Source: Adineta ricciae (lineage: Eukaryota; Rotifera; Eurotatoria; Adinetida; Adinetidae). From it: a stretch of 64,000 nt of DNA. Location of the stretch: positions 1 to 64,000 of the forward strand of contig CAJNOJ010000163.1 of NCBI GenBank assembly GCA_905250025.1, written 5' to 3'. A model generated the notes under the pieces. It was not told where the DNA came from and did no database searches. It was given only the letters and a program-made list of their open reading frames with translations. Each line of letters begins with the position of its first letter. Position 1 is the first letter of the stretch. Made by a program: the position numbers and the translations under genes. Positions 12,820-24,300 of this stretch are shown piece after piece.

Positions 12820-13409
12820 ACTTTGTTTAGTCGGATAATAATATTTATATGTATTTTCTCTTCTGAGTTCTCATTCTTTTATCATTGTAAACTAAAACGT
12901 GAATTCGTGTACATTAGCTCTTAATACGTCCGGTAATCATGTCTTCCATTTTGTGAATAAGTTTGTATTCTGGTATGTGTGTGTGTGTGTATGTGTTATA
13001 TTAATCGGACAAAATAGATCAACAATTAAGTTACATTTACCATAGGACATACATAATAAGTTTGAAAAAAGTATTGGCGTTGTTGTTATTAACATTTTCG
13101 GACGGAGAAATTAACCAAATTTCACTGTTATAAATGCAAAAGTCAGTATGACAATCCTTGCTGGTAGAAACATGAATATGTAGATGAATGAGAACGTTTT
13201 GTTTACTTTAAGAAGAGAAGTAAAACGTTCGTTCGTTTTCGTTTATTTACATACAAGCGAAAGAATTCACTCGATGAAAACGTGGTAAGTATTTTACACA
13301 TCTAAAACCATTAATTCTTCTTCTTACTTTATTGTAAAATGAATATGGCAAGATTATGTATTTATATATGTCCTAATTCCCTCAATTGATAGATTTACTT
13401 AGCGATCAA
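12820..13409. other. Intergenic region with GT microsatellite
   Basis: FANCJ trailer and leader of the next gene. A short (GT)n tract lies near 12975-12990. A GTAAGT-like site near 13286 followed by a pyrimidine-rich tract before 13390 could be a 5'UTR intron of the glycosyltransferase gene. No coding gene is visible. Confidence 0.4.
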
Positions 13410-14483
13410 ATGGATTCTATTCGTACCAGAATATCAGCATCAATAAAAAACATTGTATCATCCTATCGAACTGGAACTTTGTCTCGAAACATTTGTATTA
13501 TCAGTCTCATATTATTTATTTGTTATTCATACGCGTACTTTCTCGACTCGGAAAATTTGCCCCCAAACACCGATTTCGATATCACTTCGTACGCTGCGTT
13601 GCCCCTTCGTGTTATTCTTCATGAAGAAATGAAAGATCTCCAGAAACTATACTATCGAAATGTCAAATCTAACCGTAATTCATCTTATCCGTTGATCAGT
13701 GGTGATACATTTCGTGCCATCGCCGACCATGTTTTCGATGAACTACGACAAGACAAATTCGAATCGATGCACTACGGTGACGTAGTTTTCGTCAAGGGCG
13801 ACATGTTTTTCAGATTTTTCCATGGGCCGTTTAAAAACATCGATACACCATTTGTTCTCGTTTCTCACAATACTGATAGTCCAGCGCCAGGAGAACATCG
13901 ACTTCGTTTAAACGACAAACGCATTCTAGCATGGTATGCAACGAATCCCTCGATAACTTTTCCTAAGCTCTATCCCGTACCGATTGGGTTCCCCAATGCA
14001 CATTGGCCAAGAGGAAATATTTCTATGTTGCTACACGCAGCTGAAAAATATCGAAAACCTTGGCATAATCGATCAACTTTGTTGTACGTCAATTTTTCGC
14101 CTTTCACCAATCGATATGATCGTCCCAATGCTCTTGGCCGAGCAAAGATCTTTAAAAACGTTCAAATAATTAACGAACGCATTTCTTTCGAAACCTTTTT
14201 GGAACACCTCGGTAACGCAAAATTTGTTCTATCACCACCAGGGAATGGGTACGATTGTCATCGAACATGGGAAGCTTTGCTCATGGGAGCTGCACCGGTC
14301 GTTGTTCGATCAGGAGTTGATTCGTTATTTAAACAACTTCCTGCTGTTGTTTTGGATAGATGGGAGAATCTCACTGAAAGATACCTATCATCATTGAACT
14401 TTCGATCATATGACAATTTAACACCAACGATTCTCTTTGCTCGCTATTGGCGCCAAAAATTTCGAAAGCATCGTTTTCATTGA
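13410..14483 (+). CDS. Exostosin-like type II membrane glycosyltransferase
   Basis: An intronless frame of 357 residues from the first ATG. A hydrophobic segment at about residues 27-45 (IISLILFICYSYAYF core) after a basic N-terminus gives type II topology, as in Golgi glycosyltransferases. The C-terminal block FVLSPPGNGYDCHRTWEALL followed by MGAAPVVV resembles the nucleotide-sugar-binding end of exostosin/GT47-like enzymes. Several NxS/T sequons lie in the lumenal part. I cannot name the sugar or acceptor. The lack of introns is unusual beside neighbours with an intron every 100-200 bases; retroposition or horizontal transfer are possible. The family assignment rests on the single C-terminal block. 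Confidence 0.7.
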   Translation: MDSIRTRISASIKNIVSSYRTGTLSRNICIISLILFICYSYAYFLDSENLPPNTDFDITSYAALPLRVILHEEMKDLQKLYYRNVKSNRNSSYPLISGDTFRAIADHVFDELRQDKFESMHYGDVVFVKGDMFFRFFHGPFKNIDTPFVLVSHNTDSPAPGEHRLRLNDKRILAWYATNPSITFPKLYPVPIGFPNAHWPRGNISMLLHAAEKYRKPWHNRSTLLYVNFSPFTNRYDRPNALGRAKIFKNVQIINERISFETFLEHLGNAKFVLSPPGNGYDCHRTWEALLMGAAPVVVRSGVDSLFKQLPAVVLDRWENLTERYLSSLNFRSYDNLTPTILFARYWRQKFRKHRFH

Positions 14484-15335
14484 TAAACGTGTTTGACTAT
14501 TTGAGAGTAGAAAAATTTCAGATGAGAGTAATTTTATTGTGTCGATAGAATGCACTGTAAAAGAAAAGAACTTGATTGACTTTTCTTTTCCTTTCATAAC
14601 ATATTTTCACTCGTTAAAACTGACTATATTTAGTTCTCTGCTTGCATTTGTAAATTTTCAATGAATCATCTCATACTTTATTCATCAAACAAAAAGCATT
14701 TGTCAAATGTGATTAGATTTACGTAAAATCATTTTCGTCCAGGAAATATTAAGACCGATCTTATTTGAACTTATACAACTCCTACTATCCTCAATTGACC
14801 ATAGCGACCATAAAAGCAAAGTATATTTTTCATCTCGAGCAATTCCGAGGTGGATAAATGCATTCGTGTTTAACCTGATCAAATTTTGGATATAAAATCC
14901 ATGGAGAATCGATACATCCTTGGTTGAATATTAAAACCATCACGTTTCATTGTAAAATCAGCCAACTAATCAGACGATTTCTCTTTCTCTATCGAACCGT
15001 GCTCTAGGCTTTTCTTCTCTCTTATTTTCCGTATTCCGCTTTCTTCTCATATCGTCAGTATTCTTTCTCCAGAGACGATAACGACAATAACATTTGACTC
15101 TCGTCGTACTTAACTTTAATTTTGTTAAGTAATCGCTTGTTTCTATCGTTTCCTTCTGTCAGAAATCACTACCGACAAGAGAATATCCAGCACTAGATTT
15201 TCCTACGCACAAAAAAACAACATCTTTTCTCCTTACTCATAGAAAGTGATTTTAGAAGAGAAGAAGAATGCTCAGATGTGTGTTTAGACACGTGATATTG
15301 CACGTTAGCACGACGTTCGGCTGTTAACCTTCGAA
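14484..15335. other. Intergenic region, no gene seen
   Basis: About 850 bases, pyrimidine-rich toward the end (roughly 14980-15250). It probably holds the glycosyltransferase 3' end and the promoter of the giant surface protein. No motif or repeat recognised. Confidence 0.4.
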
Positions 15336-18300
15336 ATGTATGTCAATGATATTGGCGGGTTTCAATACAAAAGAATGATCAGTTGCTGCTGGATACTTTT
15401 CTTTGTTCAATTTATTCTTCTTGTTGGTAAGAATGTTTGTTAAAATTTCCGAGCAGAGCGAATTTAAATGTGATTTCAACATTTAGATAGTATTCAATGG
15501 GCAAATCCAGCAGCTATTCCTCAGATCTGTTCTAAGGTAAGATTGTTGATGATCAAGTGAATTCCATTTACAGTTTCAAAAACAAAAAAAAGCTCATTTC
15601 GTAGCAACTTGCAAGTCTTTAGAGACACTTTTAATATCTCACATAGTAAGGTGTATATATTGCAATTAATCAATCATCAGTCTTTCATTCGCATGTTGTT
15701 CACCTGAGAGCTCCCTCAAGTCGATTGCTATTAATCATATACCTTGTACTGAAAAGAACTTAGTTATTTTCATGAAATTTGATCAAATATTTTCCAAGAC
15801 TAACAATCATGATCAGAGAAAATTAATGATGTTTTGCAAAAAGACTAAAAGTTCTTTGTTGTGTTCATCTAGCTTCAGTCAATGCTTTCTTTTGGTAAAT
15901 ACCAAACATCTCAAATCTCTTCAAATATAACTTATGTGCCTCGCCTCTATGCTCAAAATTTCCTCGCTTATTCTTCTATCGATGATTTTCTATTGTTCAT
16001 TGAACCTAAACATCAGATTCATATCTATGACGCTCAACATGTTCAACTCATTGTTACTATCAGTACAATAGATGTAATCATTGCTACATCATGTACTTCA
16101 TTGATTTCTGAATCTCCTCATGAACTTTTTTTTATCTACGCAAATCATTCCTCAACAAATATCATCGCTTTACGTGTGTGTCAAGTACGATTTGATATTG
16201 ACCGGCGAGATTTCACTCAAAACTATTGTATTCAACCAATTACACTGCAATATGATCAACCGAACTTACGCGTTTACGGTTTTACTATAAAACGCGATCA
16301 TGCAGGAACGAATAAGTCTCTAGTATTCATCTCCGCAGAAATTGGCTTGATCTACAGTATTTTCGATACTAAAACCGGTATTTTGTTGAGCGAACCATTG
16401 GTTTTAAATGAAACATTGAATGAAGGCAGCGTTGTCTTATCTTCGTCGAATTCGATTTATTATGCCAGCAAACAAGAACATTTAATTTATGAATTACGCA
16501 TAACCAATGATTTTCGTTTGACTTATGGCAATGTCACCAAAGGCAAAGCGATTAAATCTCCGTTTGGTTTAATCGCCGACGAGTGTCATCATTTGTATGT
16601 AAAACGATCTGTAAACTTGGATTGATTTTTCGATGTATTCATTAGATACATTGCGACACGTTCTATGATATTGATCATGTATACACAAGAATCTGCAACA
16701 ATACGAAGCGTTTTTTCTAAAGCATCAGATTTACCAATAACACTTGAAAGAATTAATGCAACGACGTATGTTTACGCAACAATCAACAAAAATGCAAAAA
16801 AGACTCAACCGTACTGGATGTTTAACTTCTTATATTTTACTGGTAGGTTAAACTGACTAACACGATGTGTATCACTGTTCAATTTGTTCTTTAGAGCCAG
16901 AGAAAAATCTGCCTCCAACGCGTCATCCTGGTAGGAATCATCAAACTTCTTTGTTTGCTTTGATTGTTGTTTTGATTTTTGTACTGCACATCATAACCTG
17001 CTTTGACCGCCACTATCCTTCCCTTTGTTGTTCTCTATAGTCATCAATATGGAGGAAACACCGCTGGTCAATATTACCGCAATCGATAGTGTTTATTTAC
17101 CAACACTTTGGCCGTTGTCGTATTCGTTACTGTCTATGACAAATATGACAAGAGCGTACACACAGTTTTTTTCTACACCGAGAAAACCGTTCGGATTGTT
17201 TCGAAAGAGAAGATTGAAAGCAGTGGAACTGAATAGTACAATTGATCAAGGAAATGCATCAATGCAAATGCCAGACGATGATGAATCACAATCTGATCCA
17301 TTTCATCTTATCGATCATGAAGACGGTCTCGAAAACGATGAGCTTTTGCGACCTGATTATAATGATTTTGATGATGCATGGCTAAATCACGAAAATGGAA
17401 CAGAAACTCGTTTACCACAAGATACATATTCTAATCCGAATTTCTCTCCTGGTCTTCAATACAATGGTTCATTAGCTGATCCGAATGGCATATCTAGCGA
17501 TTCCGATACAAAAAGTCGTTCGCATCAGTCTCGATTACAGCATACGAATGCTTCTACAAATTCTGATATTGACAAAAGCTCATCATTTCGCGATGATCAA
17601 TCATTACTAGATTATTTATTGAACCATCCAATATCGGATTTGGCATCTGTTAACAATACGGACAATATTCTCGAATCGGTACCTTCCACTGATGACTTGA
17701 AAATCTACTTCAAATATCGAACAAATCTTACCGAAGATCAAAGAATCCAAATAGAAGCTTATCTTGTTCAACGAATATCATCAGATCCGTATCTTGCATC
17801 CAAATACATCACTAGCACGATCAGTCCCACCATACCTCCTCTCAATGGCAACTATTTATTACCTAAAGATGAACCAGGAAAAGAATATTCTCAAGATATG
17901 ATGTCCCTTATATTGGATCGATTCAATCAAACAGAAGCCATGGAAGAGAATTTATTTTCCTATGATGAGTTGCAGACTTATTTAGAAGGAAACAGAGAGT
18001 TTACATTAGAAAAACAAGGATATATTAAAGCGTTCTTAGCTATGCAAAATTTAACTGTTCTAAATCAATTATCTGATGATTCAACATTAGCTGACTTATC
18101 ATCTACAACCCTTCCGAGTAATATCGAACTTAGTGAAGACGTACAACTCGAAGAACTATTGAAAAAGATACCACAAACTGATTCTGAATATTACAATTTG
18201 TCTACTGATTCGGAAGAAATATTAATTTCCAAAGATGACCTTCGATCTTATATATACGGTGAAGGAATGTTATCGAAAGAACAACAAGCACAGTTCCATG

Positions 18301-21300
18301 CTTACGTTGCCACACAGAACTCTTCTGATCAACATCTACTCACCAAGTATATAACAACAGCAACAATTGCTACCACTACTATTGCATCATCGTCTGAAAT
18401 ACAAGAAGTATCGGAGAATCAATTACCACTAGAGGATTTTACAAGTAAAGATGAACACGATAATCAGCGTCCGAAAGAAGAAATATCTATGGATTTTGAA
18501 CAGAGCAATCGCACGAACGATACTGATGATGGCTGGTTCAATGCCAACGACTTACAAGGTTATCTCGAAGGGCATGCTAATCTCTCCGATGCTCAGCAAA
18601 TACAGATTGAACGATATCTTGCCAAGCAACCATCTCTTGACAGAAGTCTTTTTACTAAACATTCAACAACGACGACAACAACATCAACATTGTTAACTAC
18701 AACATTTGTACCTAGTGACAGCACCGATTCAGACAACGTCGAAGAAGAAAATCCAGAGGAAAAGCCTAGTGTAGATGATATACTCGAGAACATACCGGAA
18801 GCAGATACTGAGCATTTTAACATCACTGTAGGATCGGAGCAGGTACTGATCGCAAAGAATGATCTTCGATTATTTTTCGAAGGCATAGGAAACTTACCAA
18901 AAGATCAACAAAAACAAGTCGAAGCATACTTAGCTCTACAACGGCTTACTGAGCGACGCAAGTCGACAGAATATTTGCCAGCAACGGTACCTGGTGATAT
19001 TTCGACAACAATTCGTACGAATTCTGACTTCGTAACTGAAAGACAAGACCATGAACCGTTAATCGATGCGGAATTACTTCCAGTACTACTTGAACACTTC
19101 AATGATTCCATTGAAGCTCGAACATCCTCAATTACAATTGACGATTTACGTTCGTATCTACAGGGAAAAGGAAATCTGTCTGAATTTCAACAGGAAATTA
19201 TCAAAGAATATTTGAGCAGAGAATTATCTGAAATTCAAAGTTTACCTTCTGTAGACTCAACTAGTACAGTTCCATTATCTACCACTGTAGCCGTGCAAGA
19301 ATCTCTCGATGATAGCAACAAGCATGAAGATAATGAATTAGAAGATTTGTTAAACCGAATATCATCCACTGACTCTCACTCTGGCAATTCTTCCAGTTCT
19401 ATTGAAGAAATATCAATTTCAAAAGAGGAGTTACGTTCCTATCTGCAAGGACAAAGTAATCTGTCTCAAAGTCAGCAAGATTATCTCAAAACATATTTAG
19501 GAAGACAATCCCCATCTGATCAGGCATTATTTTCAAATTATCTCGCTACCACTACCTCGACACCCATTTTAGACATCAACTCTATCCTACAACCACAAAC
19601 TAATCTTTCCTCAACTCATCATACACATTCAAAACTCCTCTCGGCCATTCTTCAGCATCTCAATCACACTCTCAACACTTCCTTCACCATCAACGACCTA
19701 CAATCGTACATTCAGGGACACACTAATCTCTCTATCGATCAACAACACAAGATCAAAGAATATCTCGCCGAGCACTCGTCACCACTACAAAACATCATCT
19801 CTCAATACGTACAATCAATGACAACGCCACGACCGTCCACTATCGTAACTCCACTGAACATCGACGATGATGAGAAACTAGACGAGTTCCTAGCGAAGAT
19901 TCCACTGAGCGATCCAGAGCAAGTGACGATCAGCAGAGAAGATCTTCGATTGTATCTGCAAGGTCGAAGTAATCTATCGAAAGATCAAGAAGCACAGATC
20001 GAAATGTATCTGGCAAAGGAAACAGCAGTCGACGAAACAAAGTCTTGGCAGTATATGACGACAAGTAGTAGCAGAACAGCGATTGTTGATGGATTAGAGA
20101 AGGGAAAGTACTCGAATGAAGTAATTGCTGCAATCGTTGAACATTTAAATCGGTCAATTGGTGCAGAAAAGAAGATTCCATTTACCATTCATGATCTGCA
20201 ATCGTATCTACAAGACGACAAGAATTTATCATCAGCTCAAGAAGAACAGATCAAGGAGTATCTTGATAACAATCGATCTCCTCTTCAAAATCTTATATCC
20301 CAATATACCAAGGATCTAACAGATTCACCAACTATTGCTACAATAACTAGTGATGCAGAATTAGAAGATTTCTTGGAGAAAGTAGTTGACATCAGCTCAA
20401 ATGTTTTTAACACTTCTACAGACTTCGATTCGATAACGATTTCAAAAGACGATATGCGATCATATTTGAAAGGTCATGGAAATCTGTCGAAAGCTCAAGA
20501 AGCCCAAATCGAGACGTATTTACATGAATTGTCTGCAACAAATCGCGCACTATTCTCCAAGTATTTTACATCTACTCAAAAACCACAGGAAACACCTCAA
20601 GAAAGAAATCAGTCTTCTACGATCGATACGGATGATGATATAGATTCAGAAATATCTCTACCAAGCGGCAGTGAGAGTAGCTCATCTAATTACTCCACAA
20701 CGACTCAAGTATCTCGTGCGCGCGAACCAGTTGATGATCATAGTGAAGAAGAAAAGTTCAAAGATTTTTTAAGGAAGATTCCACAAACTGATTCTGATTA
20801 TTATAATATTTTCACTGGCTCTGAAGGACAGTTGATCTCCAAAGATGACTTGCTGTCATTCATTGAAGGTCGAGGCAACTTATCAAAAGAACAACAAACT
20901 CAAATTCAAGCATACCTAATTAATGAATCACCAGCTGATAAAGAAACATTTATGAAATTCCTCACCAGTACAACAAAACAACCAAGAACAACGACAGTTA
21001 GTAGCAAAAATGCAAAGGACATGGATAAAGTCGGAGAAATACCACCATCTATCCTTGAGAAGCTGAATCATATAATCGCTGCAGAAAACAGGTCATTCAC
21101 TTTAGATGACATCCACAAATACCTTCAAGAAAACAGCAATTTATCAGCAGCTCAACAATCACAAATCGAAGACTTTCTTACTAAACAACCAACGTCCATC
21201 AACAAACTATTACTGCCCAACCATTCCACAAGTACTCAATTATCAAGTACAGTATATTCATCGGAAGAAGGTGTCACCCTTGATGATCTACTTAAGAAAA

Positions 21301-24300
21301 TACCATCCGCTGGCTCTGATTATTTCAACATTACTACCGGATCAGAGCAGGTACTCATTGCAAAGGAAGACCTTCGGTCATATTTAGAAGGGGAAAAAAA
21401 CTTATCAGACATTCAACAGGCACAAATCGACGCGTATTTGACTCAAAGATTATTAGCGAATCGAAATCTTTTTTCCAAAAAGTTAACTACCATGTCAACT
21501 GTAAAATCATCATCGACGTCAAAGCCAAACGTTTATCAACAATATATTCATGCGCAAAATCAGACATCCGGTTTAGAAAACATGCCGTTTACCGCTGCTG
21601 AGTTAAATGCCTACATTCAGGGTCAGAGAAACATATCAGTAGTTCAACAAAAGCAGATTGAAGACTATCTGGCCAAACAAACAACGTCGAGCTCCACTCC
21701 GATTTCGCGATCCTCAATCAGTGTGCTTATTTCAACGGAGGCATCACTGTCGGATGATAAACAACGTGAAGAAGAAGTTAAGTTACAAGATTTGATAAAT
21801 ACATTACCAGAAATCGATGCACATTCTGTCAACTACTCTAACGATTCCGAACAAGTTCTTATTTCAAAAGATGATATACGTACATATTTACAGGGGAGAG
21901 AAAATTTATCAAAAGCGCAAAAAGCCCATATAGAAGCATATCTGGCTAAACTTTCATCATCCGATCAAAATATACTTTCGAAATATTTAACAACCACTAC
22001 TTCAAAACCAAGAATACTTTTAACTCCCGGTATCAACATCGGAGAATTCTTTCAAAGGGGAACGAATAAATCGCTTACTGATCTTATACAAAATGAAGAA
22101 TATGCACAAAAAATTTTACCCATGCTATTTGAAAACTACAATCAGACAAACTCGACAGACGGAAAATCGTTCAGTGTTGAAGATTTACGATCCTATGTAC
22201 AAGGACAAGCAAATATATCGGCAGAAAAACAAGCACAAATTCAGATCTATTTATCTGAACAATTCAACTCCCATCAACAAATGTTTTCACAATACTCCAC
22301 TACGGACATATCGCCTAGCAGCAGTTCAACGCTTGATGGCGCAAAATTACAAGACCTTCTCGATAAGATTCAAGTAGGTGATTCTCTATACCTCAATCGC
22401 ACTAGCGATGAAGAAAAATTAATCTTCAAAGATGATCTACGATCCTATTTGCAAGGACGCGGAAATCTCTCCAAAGCTCAGGAGACGCAAATCGAAAACT
22501 ACATTTCGAAACTACCACCATCTGATCGGGCATTATTTTCAAATTATCTCGCTACCACTACCTCGACGCCCATTTTAGACATCAACTCCATCCTACAACT
22601 ACAAACTAATCTTTCCTCAACTCATCATACACATTCAAAACTCCTCTCGGCCATTCTTCAGCATCTCAATCACACTCTCAACACTTCCTTCACCATCAAC
22701 GACCTACAATCGTACATTCAGGGACACACTAATCTCTCTATCGATCAACAACACAAGATCAAAGAATATCTCGCCGAGCACTCGTCACCACTACAAAACA
22801 TCATCTCTCAATACGTACAATCAATGACAACGCCACGACCGTCCACTATCGTAACTCCACTGAACATCGACGATGATGAGAAACTAGACGAGTTCCTAGC
22901 GAAGATTCCACTGAGCGATCCAGAGCAAGTGACGATCAGCAGAGAAGATCTTCGATTGTATCTGCAAGGTCGAAGTAATCTATCGAAAGATCAAGAAGCA
23001 CAGATCGAAATGTATCTGGCAAAGGAAACAGCAGTCGACGAAACAAAGTCTTGGCAATATGTGACGACAAGTAGAAGCAGAACAGCGAGTGAGGATGGAG
23101 ACGTTGAAGCGATTGTTGATGGAATAGAGAAGGGAAAGTACTCGAATGAAGTAATTGCTGCAATCGTTGAACATTTAAATCGGTCAAGTGATGCCGAGAG
23201 AAAGCATACATTTACAGGTGATGACTTACTATCATTTCTGGAGGGACATGGAAACTTATCTTCGACGAAATTAGACGAAATCAAAGAGTATCTAGCTAAT
23301 CAATCGTCTACAATTCAAAACATATCTTCTCACTACTCCATAAGTCAACTTGACCCTAAACTGAATGGGTACACTCACGGTGACGACAGATCTGTGAATG
23401 ATCTCTTGGAACGACTTCCTTCAATCGACGCATACCGTCTCAATTCATCTATAGATGCGGAGGGATTAACCATCACCAGAGAAGAATTACGGTCTTACCT
23501 GCAAGGTCACGGAAATCTTTCCAAAGCTCAGGAATCTAAAATCAAGGCATATATCGCTAAACAATCACCACAGGATCAGGAATTATTCTCGAAATCGATG
23601 ACATCGACTGAAACTCCATCAACAACATTGGTGACTGTTGTCGAGAAATCCACACAATCACATAAAGGGAAGAAAGGTGGTTCTAGTGGCAAAAAACTAC
23701 TAACAACAACTGTTGATTATAACAAACCAACGACTGCATTCGAAGAGAGCCTATTCTTTTTCGACGACTTGCGAGCTTATTTACAAGGTCGACGTAACTT
23801 ATCACCAGCGAAAATCGCACAAATCCAAGCTTACCTGGCTAAGCAAGCAGCAGCAAATCAAAGTATACCATTGTTGTTTTCAACAACCACTCGGCCATCA
23901 GCAGCAGTCACCTCGCGGACTGGCAAATCACCAGACGAGCAGCTTACCGAGGAAAATGAACTCGAAGCGTTATTAAAGAAAATACCATTGGTTGACTCAA
24001 AATTTTACAATTTATCTACCGGTTTAGAAGAAGCACTGATTGCGAAAGACGATCTACAATCTTATCTAGAAGGCAAAAGAAACCTATCAGCAACTGAGGA
24101 AGCTCAATTTCAGATGTATTTATCCAAACAGCCTTTATCAGATCAAACTATGTTTTCGAACTATATGAGAAAAACAAAAGTACCAGGCGGGCTTTTCATA
24201 CCTGGCATGGATGGAAAACTAGTAACGAATAACGGAAATGAAGATCATACGCAACAGTTACTACCATTGGATTTGGAGTATCTAAATCGAACAATTGGCT

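Noticed and set aside
13386..13409. Upstream extension of the glycosyltransferase by eight codons
   Set aside because: It depends on a TTG start; the first ATG is at 13410.
19930..20181. Repeated minus-strand frames here and at 22936-23211
   Set aside because: They are antisense shadows of the duplicated segment of the giant surface protein; their similarity only reflects the duplication.
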